Under the pieces are notes generated by a model. The model worked only from the letters and a program-made list of their open reading frames with translations, was not told the origin of the DNA and searched no databases. A stretch of DNA of 5,437 bases, from positions 1-5,437 of the forward strand of contig JBGPIK010000446.1 of assembly GCA_041484845.1 (NCBI GenBank), written 5' to 3'. Positions 1-4,600 of the stretch are shown here, in pieces. How positions within the stretch are numbered: the first letter of the stretch is position 1; each line of letters opens with the position of its first letter. A program made the position numbers and the translations under genes. Source of the DNA: JBGPIK01 sp041484845. GTDB taxonomy: Bacteria; Desulfobacterota; Binatia; UBA9968.

Positions 1-1358
1 CTTACCGTCAGCGCGCGCGCATTGTCGTCGATGGTGTACCCCTCGTTATAGTTGGGCACGGTGAAAATGGCATGTTGAAACATACCGGTATCATCCGTCA
101 TGCGGCGCAAGTGATCGAGTTTGAGAGGGGGCAATTCGGCCGGACGTTTATCGAGGGGTTTGACGACAAAACCGGGAGGAGTGAAGTGCCGCCGTTCGGT
201 TCGCGCACGCCGAAAACTCTCCATGTAGCGCCGCGCTACCTGAGGCCAGATCATCTCACGCCCATAAAGATAGGCGCGCTTGCGCATGCCGTGGCGCTTG
301 GCCCCGTTGTCCAACAAATCGATCACTTGCTCGGCCAACGCTGCCGGGTCACGGAACGGTACCAGCGCGCCACGTTCGTCCGCTAGCACCTCTTCGGCGT
401 ACCAATAGGGAGTTGAAATTACCGCCTTGCCCGCCCCTACGGTATACGCGAGCGTGCCCGAGACGATCTGCGCCGGGTTAAGATAGGGCGTGATGTAAAT
501 ATCCGCCGCGCCGATGAACTCAACGAGTTCCTCCAAACTGACAAATCGGTTGTAGAATATCACCTGACCGTCCACACCCTTCTCCTGGGCAAGCCATTGT
601 AATGACAAACGATATGTTTCGCCGTCGTGCCGCATAACATGCGGATGAGTCGCACCGACAATGAAGTAGACCACGTTGGGATGCTTGGCCAGAATGGCGG
701 GGAGGGCAGAGATGACGTTTTCGATCCCCTTGTTCGCCGACAGCAAGCCAAAACTGAGCAAGACGATTTTATCTTCGACGCCAAACAGGTCTTTATGAAA
801 ACTCGGATCGACAAAAGGCAGATCGGGGATGCCATGCGGGATTAGATCAATCTTCTCCGGCGATACATGATAGATCTCTTGCAGGAATTCCGCGCCGCGC
901 TTGCTCATGACAACCAAGCGATCCGACAAGCCAGCGACCTCTATTAAAACCCTACGTTGGTGCGCGTCGGGTTCGCGCAGAATCGTGTGCAGGGTCGTGA
1001 CAATGGGTACGCGCAGATCACGGAGGAGAGCCAGGATGTGACTGCCGGCGCGCCCGCCGAAGATGCCATATTCGAATTGCAGGCAGACGAGGTCGACGCT
1101 GTTGATATTCAAAAAGTCGGCGGCGCGCCGATAAGACTCAAGATCTTTCTCCGTCAGTTCAAAGCGAACGCGAGCCGGATAGGCGTAACCCCCTTCGATG
1201 TCATTGACCGGCACGGCAATGCACGTTGTGTCACTGTGTTCGGCGGCGATGGCCTCACACAGGTCAGTCGTAAACGTTGCAATGCCGCATTGGCGCGGCA
1301 AGTAGTTACCGATAAACGCAATGCGATTGATTACGGAATGGCTAAGGCGCTGTTCCAT
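1..1358 (-). CDS. GT4-like glycosyltransferase with C-terminal 'DDNARAL' domain (3' end beyond window)
   Basis: An uninterrupted minus-strand frame gives 452 residues and leaves the window at its C-terminal side, so there is no stop codon here. The start is ATG at 1358, with GAGGAG at 1368-1373, nine bases upstream. Residues 16-33 hold the glycine-rich entry loop of GT-B enzymes (IGNYLPRQCGIATFTTDL). Other GT4-like landmarks are LQFEYGIFGG (93-102), TTLHTI (121-126), IPHGIPD (173-179), SFGLLSANKG (202-211) and STPYWYAEE (315-323). The usual E-x7-E donor-site motif is not in canonical form; around 297-305 the residues are Q and Y. From about 413 a second domain begins (LDHLRRMTDDTG, then NYNEGYTIDDNARAL), so the full protein is probably 700-800 residues. 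By family knowledge this is a cytosolic sugar-nucleotide-dependent transferase, probably making a glycoside or polysaccharide. Donor and acceptor cannot be read from the sequence. The glycosyltransferase call is firm; the exact role is not. Confidence 0.9.
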   Translation of the reverse strand, partial: MEQRLSHSVINRIAFIGNYLPRQCGIATFTTDLCEAIAAEHSDTTCIAVPVNDIEGGYAYPARVRFELTEKDLESYRRAADFLNINSVDLVCLQFEYGIFGGRAGSHILALLRDLRVPIVTTLHTILREPDAHQRRVLIEVAGLSDRLVVMSKRGAEFLQEIYHVSPEKIDLIPHGIPDLPFVDPSFHKDLFGVEDKIVLLSFGLLSANKGIENVISALPAILAKHPNVVYFIVGATHPHVMRHDGETYRLSLQWLAQEKGVDGQVIFYNRFVSLEELVEFIGAADIYITPYLNPAQIVSGTLAYTVGAGKAVISTPYWYAEEVLADERGALVPFRDPAALAEQVIDLLDNGAKRHGMRKRAYLYGREMIWPQVARRYMESFRRARTERRHFTPPGFVVKPLDKRPAELPPLKLDHLRRMTDDTGMFQHAIFTVPNYNEGYTIDDNARALTV

Positions 1359-1367
1359 GGGGAGAGT

Positions 1368-1373
1368 CTCCTC
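1368..1373 (-). promoter_or_regulatory. Shine-Dalgarno site of the glycosyltransferase
   Basis: GAGGAG lies nine bases before the ATG at 1358 and decides the start. The base of the leader hairpin 1375-1401 ends one base away, so folding could affect ribosome access. Confidence 0.7.
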
Positions 1374-1374
1374 G

Positions 1375-1401
1375 CTGGCAGTCGCGCTTCGCGATTGCCA
1401 G
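1375..1401 (-). promoter_or_regulatory. Hairpin abutting the glycosyltransferase ribosome-binding site
   Basis: On the minus strand CTGGCA (1401-1396) pairs with TGCCAG (1380-1375). Inside, TCGCG pairs with CGCGA around an AAG loop, with one A/C mismatch. This gives 11 base pairs just 5' of the Shine-Dalgarno. It is seen directly; a regulatory role is inferred. Confidence 0.5.
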
Positions 1402-1423
1402 TCATTTCCCGGCCCAGAAACGC

Positions 1424-1451
1424 AAAAAGGCGGTTATCCTGAGGACCGCCT
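1424..1451 (-). terminator. Terminator-like hairpin inside the glycosyltransferase leader (possible attenuator)
   Basis: Read on the minus strand, AGGCGGT (1451-1445) pairs with ACCGCCT (1434-1428) around a 10-nt loop, and the stem ends in TTTTT (1428-1424). This is the shape of an intrinsic terminator. It lies about 65 bases before the start codon and after the predicted promoter, so it would act on the gene's own leader. No gene ends upstream of it on this strand, so terminating another transcript is not the obvious explanation. Confidence 0.5.
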
Positions 1452-1458
1452 CCGCAAT

Positions 1459-1480
1459 ACTCGGAACAAGCGAACCGAGT
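1459..1480 (-). promoter_or_regulatory. First hairpin of the glycosyltransferase leader
   Basis: ACTCGG (1480-1475) pairs with CCGAGT (1464-1459) around a 10-nt loop on the minus strand. It precedes the terminator-like hairpin by seven bases. I do not recognise the pair as a known riboswitch class. Confidence 0.4.
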
Positions 1481-1525
1481 GTGTTTTATTTGGACGTTGG
1501 GTCGTCGGTCGTTACATCGTAATTC

Positions 1526-1534
1526 ACTATACCA
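1526..1534 (-). promoter_or_regulatory. Extended -10 promoter for the glycosyltransferase
   Basis: The minus strand reads TGGTATAGT, an extended -10 element (TGn plus five of six matches to TATAAT). No good -35 is visible at 16-18 bases, as is common for extended -10 promoters. Transcription would start near 1519 and give a leader of about 160 nt that contains the three hairpins. The mobile element at 1573-1674 begins about 40 bp upstream. Confidence 0.45.
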
Positions 1535-1562
1535 GATGGGTACGATAAAGATAGCCCGTTCA

Positions 1563-1684
1563 GTTAAGTTAACAGGGGAAATTTGTTCTCTGCGTAACTA
1601 TTTGATTATCCGTGCTCTACGAAAGGTGCCATCATTGATTTTTCACACAAATCCGTCAGAACAAATTTACCCTGGTTAAGTTAA
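1563..1684. mobile_element. MITE-like non-autonomous insertion element with flanking target duplication
   Basis: The core is 1573-1674, 102 bp. Its ends are 17-bp terminal inverted repeats, CAGGGGAAATTTGTTCT (1573-1589) and, as reverse complement of 1658-1674, CAGGGTAAATTTGTTCT: 16 of 17 match. Exactly abutting each end is the direct repeat GTTAAGTTAA (1563-1572 and 1675-1684), which fits a 10-bp target-site duplication. The 68-bp interior (1590-1657) is AT-rich and has no credible reading frame, so a transposase would have to act in trans. Some IS4-group elements make 9-12-bp duplications, but I cannot assign the family. The perfect duplication suggests a fairly recent insertion. Confidence 0.8.
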
Positions 1685-1745
1685 TGGATGGAGTTTTCTT
1701 TAATCAGCTTCACGATACTGCCGGTGTTACGGGACTTATGTAAAA

Positions 1746-1788
1746 TGGCTCGCGCGATCGCGCGACATTACGTGATGCGCGCGAGCCA
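1746..1788. repeat. Strong GC-rich hairpin containing a 16-bp perfect palindrome
   Basis: TGGCTCGCGCG (1746-1756) is exactly complementary to CGCGCGAGCCA (1778-1788). After a one-base bulge (1777), 1757-1762 pairs with 1771-1776, including one G-U pair, closing an 8-nt loop. The left arm also holds a perfect palindrome at 1750-1765, two copies of TCGCGCGA. On the minus strand the stem is followed by ATTTTA, too short a T-run for a confident terminator. It sits between the mobile element and the promoter of the RRM gene and could be a boundary structure or an operator. Confidence 0.6.
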
Positions 1789-1809
1789 CCCAAAGGGCAA
1801 TGTGGCCTG

Positions 1810-1838
1810 TTGACACGACTGGATAAACAATGTACTGT
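1810..1838 (+). promoter_or_regulatory. Sigma70-type promoter of the RRM gene
   Basis: A perfect -35 TTGACA (1810-1815) is followed after 17 bases by TACTGT (1833-1838), which keeps the first, second and last bases of the -10 consensus. Transcription would start near 1845, leaving a leader of about 195 nt before the ATG at 2042. Confidence 0.5.
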
Positions 1839-1850
1839 GAGCGTACCTAC

Positions 1851-2040
1851 TTCAGTAAAGGGCCTTCTGAACGGGGAAAGAAGAAAACTGAAGGCCTATT
1901 CAGTCTCACCTAACGAAAAGATATCTATAGGACATCCGACCAGGGCGTGGTTTCCAGATCTTTGTTGCCCATGTTCTGCTCCCATTAGCCGTCAAGTTCT
2001 CAAGGCTAGAGACTCTAACATTCTCTCAATAGGAGGAGAA
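1851..2040 (+). promoter_or_regulatory. Structured 5' leader of the RRM gene with alternative hairpins
   Basis: Two mutually exclusive stems are visible: GGCCTTC (1861-1867) with GAAGGCC (1890-1896), or ACTGAA (1887-1892) with TTCAGT (1899-1904). A further stem, TTCTCT (2021-2026) with GGAGAA (2035-2040), would cover the 3' half of the AGGAGGAG ribosome-binding site. No reading frame in the stretch looks real. Long leaders are known for cold-induced bacterial RRM genes; a similar mode here is inference. Confidence 0.4.
2031..2036 (+). promoter_or_regulatory. Strong Shine-Dalgarno site of the RRM gene
   Basis: AGGAGG lies five bases before the ATG at 2042 and fixes the start. It is partly paired in the small stem 2021-2040. 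Confidence 0.8.
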
Positions 2041-2041
2041 C

Positions 2042-2350
2042 ATGAACAATAAATTATACGTCGGCGGTTTATCGTACTCAGTGACCGATGGCCAACTGCA
2101 GGAATTATTCTCGGCCCACGGAACCGTGGAATCAGCCCGGGTGATTGCGGATAAATTCACCGGCCAGTCGCGCGGCTTTGGTTTTGTAGAGATGGGTACC
2201 GGCAGCGAAGCCCAAGCCGCGATCAGTGGCTTAAACGGCACGCAACATGAGGGTCGGAGTCTCGTAGTGAACGAGGCGAAACCGCAAGCGAGCCGAAACG
2301 ATAACGGCGGCGGAAGAGACAATCGGAGCGGCGGACGTAATCGCTGGTAA
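2042..2350 (+). CDS. Small RRM-domain RNA-binding protein with Gly/Arg-rich tail
   Basis: A 102-residue protein made of one RNA recognition motif. RNP2 is KLYVGGL (residues 4-10) and RNP1 is RGFGFVEM (44-51), with the aromatic residues that stack on RNA (Y6, F46, F48) all present. The RRM ends near residue 80 (VVNEAKPQ), followed by a short tail rich in Gly, Arg and Asn (about 86-102) that probably adds non-specific RNA contact. Length and architecture match bacterial single-RRM proteins of the cyanobacterial Rbp type, which bind single-stranded RNA in the cytosol and are often cold-induced or act as RNA chaperones. The gene stands alone, with its own promoter, long leader and terminator, as expected for an independently regulated stress gene. 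Family assignment is very secure; the RNA targets are unknown. Confidence 0.96.
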   Translation: MNNKLYVGGLSYSVTDGQLQELFSAHGTVESARVIADKFTGQSRGFGFVEMGTGSEAQAAISGLNGTQHEGRSLVVNEAKPQASRNDNGGGRDNRSGGRNRW

Positions 2351-2372
2351 CCTTCGCATCCTGAACTCGTAG

Positions 2373-2408
2373 AAATGAGGTGCAACAGTCGGGTTGCGCC
2401 TCATTTTT
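2373..2408 (+). terminator. Intrinsic terminator of the RRM gene
   Basis: AAATGAGGTGCAAC (2373-2386) pairs with GTTGCGCCTCATTT (2393-2406) with one U-G wobble and a six-base loop, followed by TTTTT (2404-2408). It lies 23 bases after the stop codon. The minus-strand cluster converges here (last stop at 2421), so it may also serve that side, although the T-run there is poor. Confidence 0.9.
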
Positions 2409-2420
2409 CATTTGTATAAG

Positions 2421-2657
2421 TCAACACATAATCAAATATTCGCCAATTCTCCTGAAACTTTGATGGCGACCCCGGCTCTTTATTGTGATCTTAATTGAAT
2501 CTAAGGGTAAGCGCTCAGCATGATCGCCTCGGACAAAGATATCACCGATCGCGAGAAGCGAACTCAATTGCGGGCTCTCGCTCGCGTTCACGTCCGTTTT
2601 GTGGATCATTTGAAAGCGCAGCAAGCGGGCGATTGCTCTGCTTTGCTCTTTTGTCAT
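2421..2657 (-). CDS. Possible small protein or frameshifted tail of the preceding gene
   Basis: A 78-residue frame from ATG at 2657 to TGA at 2421. It overlaps the last 116 bases of the 155-aa gene in another frame. Its translation (MTKEQSRAIARLLRFQM..., SSLLAIGDIFVRGD at about 31-44) looks more like a folded protein than the Lys/Arg/Glu-rich tail of the overlapping frame. It ends only 12 bases from the convergent terminator, leaving little spare DNA, which favours real coding. There is no good Shine-Dalgarno before 2657, so it may be the true C-terminal part of the upstream gene, shifted by a natural or sequencing frameshift near 2650-2665, where A-runs occur. I do not recognise the family. 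Confidence 0.4.
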   Translation of the reverse strand: MTKEQSRAIARLLRFQMIHKTDVNASESPQLSSLLAIGDIFVRGDHAERLPLDSIKITIKSRGRHQSFRRIGEYLIMC

Positions 2658-3009
2658 TTTCCGTCTTAAGCCGCACGTTGCCTTGCTTGATCCAATAATC
2701 GGACTCTTTGTGTGCATCTGGATCGTTGTAGCCAAGAAAGTACTGGTTTCCGTCCACGCCCTCTTCCCCATTTGGGTTTGGCTTGATCAAATCTCCAACA
2801 ATGACCAGGTGACTTGACTCCTGCACGACCCCTCGGACTTCGGTTCGCAGAGCGTCCTCTGCTCCAATGGGTTCGACAAGCGCCCAGCAAATTATGGCAC
2901 GACTGGAAATCTTTACTTGTCTATTTTCTGATTCCTGGCAATGAATGGCTTTCCAACCCGCCTGTGCTGGAATAATCTGAAGCATTTTCCATTCCTTCAT
3001 TGGGTTCAT
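2542..3009 (-). CDS. Uncharacterised 155-residue protein, translationally coupled
   Basis: No family recognised. ATG at 3009 has GGAGG four bases upstream, and its ATGA overlaps the stop of the preceding small gene, so coupled translation is likely. A second possible start is ATG 2985 (residue 9), which has AAGGA seven bases before it. Residues 9-45 (MLQIIPAQAGWKAIHC..., IICWALVEP) and 65-115 (VVQESSHLVIVGDLI, NQYFLGYNDP, SDYWIKQG) look like a compact soluble fold with alternating strand-like segments. There is no signal peptide or membrane helix. From about residue 117 the composition turns abruptly polar and Arg/Glu-rich (REREREP), exactly where the overlapping frame 2421-2657 begins. The tail may therefore be out-of-frame sequence and the true protein may continue in the other frame. 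Confidence 0.6.
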   Translation of the reverse strand: MNPMKEWKMLQIIPAQAGWKAIHCQESENRQVKISSRAIICWALVEPIGAEDALRTEVRGVVQESSHLVIVGDLIKPNPNGEEGVDGNQYFLGYNDPDAHKESDYWIKQGNVRLKTENDKRAKQSNRPLAALSNDPQNGREREREPAIEFASRDR

Positions 3010-3227
3010 ATCTCCTCCGCGGGTTGAAACGCCCTTATCAGAACCGCAGCAAAATCATTCGCGGTCTGGTCATTGCTGGATTCGGCACCGGCGCTATCGG
3101 CTATGAGATCAGGAGTTTTACGACCGAGGGCGTTTCCGATAACGACCCGCGAAGTGGATTTTTTCGGGCTCGGCTTCTTCTCACCCCCGCATTCTGGACA
3201 GCGGTCAGCTTTGTTTTCTTTTTTCAT
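3006..3227 (-). CDS. CPxC-containing mini-protein, first gene of a coupled pair
   Basis: A 73-residue frame from ATG 3227, with a weak AAGGGA just upstream. Near the N-terminus is CPECGG (residues 10-15) flanked by Lys/Arg. This is half of a zinc-ribbon-like site: only one CxxC pair is present, so metal binding would need a partner or a dimer. The rest is polar, with a hydrophobic stretch near the end (FAAVLIRAFQPAEEI). Its stop TGA (3008-3006) shares four bases (ATGA) with the next start, and its last codons carry the GGAGGAG used by that gene. This arrangement supports it as a real coding unit. An upstream ATG at 3305 is possible but lacks a ribosome site. Function unknown. Confidence 0.5.
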   Translation of the reverse strand: MKKENKADRCPECGGEKKPSPKKSTSRVVIGNALGRKTPDLIADSAGAESSNDQTANDFAAVLIRAFQPAEEI

Positions 3228-3448
3228 CGTTCCCTTTTTTACACAGCTCAGCCGGCTACTCCCAGGTCTGAAAACCAAACGGCGTCTCTGGTAACCGGCA
3301 CCCAAGGTTCAGTTTGTTTGAGCGAGCCACGGACGAAATAATCGAACCCTTATCCCTAGCACGGTGCTGAAAGACTCTGTTTGCAGGCTGCTAGCCGCAG
3401 CCGTAATCCCCTGGTCGGTGCGACCTTCAGCACCATCACGGTAGTTTG
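3228..3448 (-). other. Intergenic region between the CPxC gene and the membrane protein gene
   Basis: These 221 bp hold no credible gene on either strand. The main content is the three-way-junction candidate at 3363-3434. I see no clear promoter for the gene at 3227, so the small genes downstream could be transcribed by read-through from the membrane-protein gene. Confidence 0.4.
3363..3434 (-). ncRNA. Candidate structured RNA: three-way junction
   Basis: A 9-bp closing stem, GGTGCTGAA (3434-3426 on the minus strand) with TTCAGCACC (3371-3363), encloses two perfect hairpins: GGTCG/CGACC with a 3-nt loop (3425-3413) and GGCTGC/GCAGCC with a 5-nt loop (3402-3386). The two are joined by AGGGGATTAC, and TGCAAACAGAGTCT returns to the closing stem. 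It starts 14 bases after the stop of the membrane-protein gene. There is no T-run, so it is not a simple terminator. I do not recognise it as tRNA, a riboswitch or a ribozyme. Strand is assigned from the flanking genes; the fold works on either strand. Confidence 0.35.
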
Positions 3449-3988
3449 TTAATTCGCAATCTTCAGCGCAACTCCGAGCGGTAGCGCATTATCGCCAAAA
3501 CTCAAAGCCGTGCCGAGTTTCTCGATTTCCCAGGAGGAAACCGTTTCCTTTGCGACACCTTCCTTTGCGGCGGCCGGCAATTTATCGGCTTGGGGCAATT
3601 TGATGAGGTATTTTATATTGCTGCCGTCACTCAAGGTCAGTGAGAGAACCCTATCTTTGCCTTCTTGCGAACCCAATGTTTGGAGCGAAGCAATTCGATT
3701 GGAAAGAGCGGTCTTATTCACAGTATCCACATAAAACCAGATGAAAGCGCCGATGGTCGCGACGATAAGCAGCCAGCCGTACTGGCCGACCCTTTTCTGC
3801 CTTTTCATCGCTCGGCTGCGCTGGCGATCGAAGAACTGGCGGTAAACTTCCCTTTCCGCTGTCAATCTTTTAACGGGATCTTGCTCCGGCGAGCTCGGCG
3901 GCTGATCGAACGATAGCCCGATACTGTTCAGGATCATGCCCAGCACTATCAATATCAAGGGGACGGCAATCACCAATAGAGGATGCAT
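3449..3988 (-). CDS. Small membrane protein of unknown function, two predicted helices
   Basis: A 179-residue protein starting at ATG 3988, chosen because AAGGAG lies six bases upstream; an in-frame extension to 4096 lacks both a ribosome site and plausible sequence. Residues 3-25 form a hydrophobic N-terminal helix (HPLLVIAVPLILIVLGMILNSIGL region), either an anchor or an uncleaved signal. A strongly basic, Arg/Gln-rich segment follows (about 40-70, with RQRSRAMKRQKR) and should be cytoplasmic. A second helix is at 72-90 (WLLIVATIGAFIWFYVDTV). The C-terminal part, about 90-179, is soluble and strand-rich (RVLSLTLSDGSNIKYLIKL) and probably lies on the far side of the membrane. No conserved catalytic motif is visible and I do not recognise the family. 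It appears to be transcribed alone or with the small genes below it. Confidence 0.8.
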   Translation of the reverse strand: MHPLLVIAVPLILIVLGMILNSIGLSFDQPPSSPEQDPVKRLTAEREVYRQFFDRQRSRAMKRQKRVGQYGWLLIVATIGAFIWFYVDTVNKTALSNRIASLQTLGSQEGKDRVLSLTLSDGSNIKYLIKLPQADKLPAAAKEGVAKETVSSWEIEKLGTALSFGDNALPLGVALKIAN

Positions 3989-4394
3989 AACTCTCTCCTT
4001 ATGCAGTCGCTTGATAACCTGCGGATGTTGGAAGAGGGAGGGGGAGCAAGACCGGAAAAACATTCGGCAAGGACCCTCGCCAAAAATTCTAGCCACTTTC
4101 GAGTTTGTGGCCGATCTTCTACCTCTTACGCGCCGTTAAGATCCAGGCATGAGCTTGTTCGAGTGTATAGGAACAGAGGCGCGCTAGCAAACGAAACTTT
4201 CTTTCGGCCAAAATGGATGACCGCTGAAGCGGTAGGAAGGGAAGTGGGTGCGGTCGATCACCGAAACCTTCGCGCGCGACTTGGTGGATCAGGGCAATTT
4301 CTCCGGAAAAAGCCTTCGCCAGAGCCCGATTCAGAAGTGATCCCCGGCGTGTCAGTTCACCTGAATTCAATTATGGGTAAGATGAAGAAAGGAA
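3989..4394. other. About 400 bp without a convincing gene; weak promoter for the membrane-protein gene
   Basis: The frames here lack ribosome sites and protein-like composition. On the minus strand TTGCTA (4190-4185), 17 bases, then TACACT (4167-4162) is a weak promoter for the gene starting at 3988, with four of six matches in each box. A perfect small hairpin, ACCGC/GCGGT with a TTCA loop on the minus strand, lies at 4220-4233. No clear T-rich terminator follows the tRNA gene. Confidence 0.35.
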
Positions 4395-4471
4395 TGGTCG
4401 GGGCGACCGGATTTGAACCGGTGACCACACGCACCCCAAGCGTGTGCGCTACCAGGCTGCGCTACGCCCCG
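4395..4471 (-). tRNA. tRNA-Pro(GGG)
   Basis: On the minus strand the complete cloverleaf is visible: acceptor CGGGGCG (4471-4465) with CGCCCCG (4405-4399), D stem GCGC/GCGC, anticodon stem CACGC/GCGTG with loop TTGGGGT (anticodon GGG), a 5-nt variable loop, and T stem ACCGG/CCGGT with loop TTCAAAT. Discriminator A (4398) is followed by an encoded CCA (4397-4395). The body is 74 nt without CCA. GGG reads CCC and CCU proline codons. Confidence 0.97.
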
Positions 4472-4493
4472 ACGGGGTTTTGGGATTAGCCGG

Positions 4494-4522
4494 AATGTAA
4501 CACCCCCTCCGCTCTAAATCAA
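4494..4522 (-). promoter_or_regulatory. Promoter of tRNA-Pro
   Basis: Minus-strand TTGATT (4522-4517), 17 bases, then TACATT (4499-4494), each matching the sigma70 boxes at four of six positions. Transcription would start near 4487, about 16 bases before the mature 5' end. Confidence 0.5.
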
Positions 4523-4600
4523 TTTAACCGGACCGAATTACGGACGCTAGATTGCGGCAACAGTCCCGAGACGGTGACAGAGTTATAATTGCAGCCGAAT

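Noticed and set aside
957..1442. 161-aa plus-strand frame, and shorter frames at 72-386 and 627-845
   Set aside because: They are shadows antisense to the glycosyltransferase, whose frame is continuous and motif-rich.
1810..2052. 80-aa plus-strand frame running into the RRM start
   Set aside because: It starts inside the predicted -35 box with TTG and has no ribosome site; the region is better explained as a leader.
2026..2385. 119-aa minus-strand frame opposite the RRM gene
   Set aside because: It is the antisense shadow of the RRM gene and runs through its terminator.
3000..3341. Plus-strand frames over the CPxC gene
   Set aside because: The minus strand has the ATGA coupling and the ribosome-site arrangement; the plus frames have neither.
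3363..3434. Reading the structure as a tRNA, attC site or hammerhead ribozyme
   Set aside because: No T-loop/anticodon geometry, no attC core sites and no hammerhead core (CUGAUGA...GAAA).
4119..4370. 83-aa minus-strand frame downstream of tRNA-Pro
   Set aside because: It begins at TTG without a Shine-Dalgarno site, and its composition is not protein-like.
3983..4489. 168-aa plus-strand reading frame across the tRNA gene
   Set aside because: Its C-terminus (VGATGFEPVTTRTPSV...) is the well-known false translation of the antisense strand of tRNA-Pro; there is no ribosome site.
4584..4589. Perfect TATAAT on the plus strand
   Set aside because: No -35 at 15-19 bases and no TG extension; it would transcribe antisense to the ABC ATPase gene.
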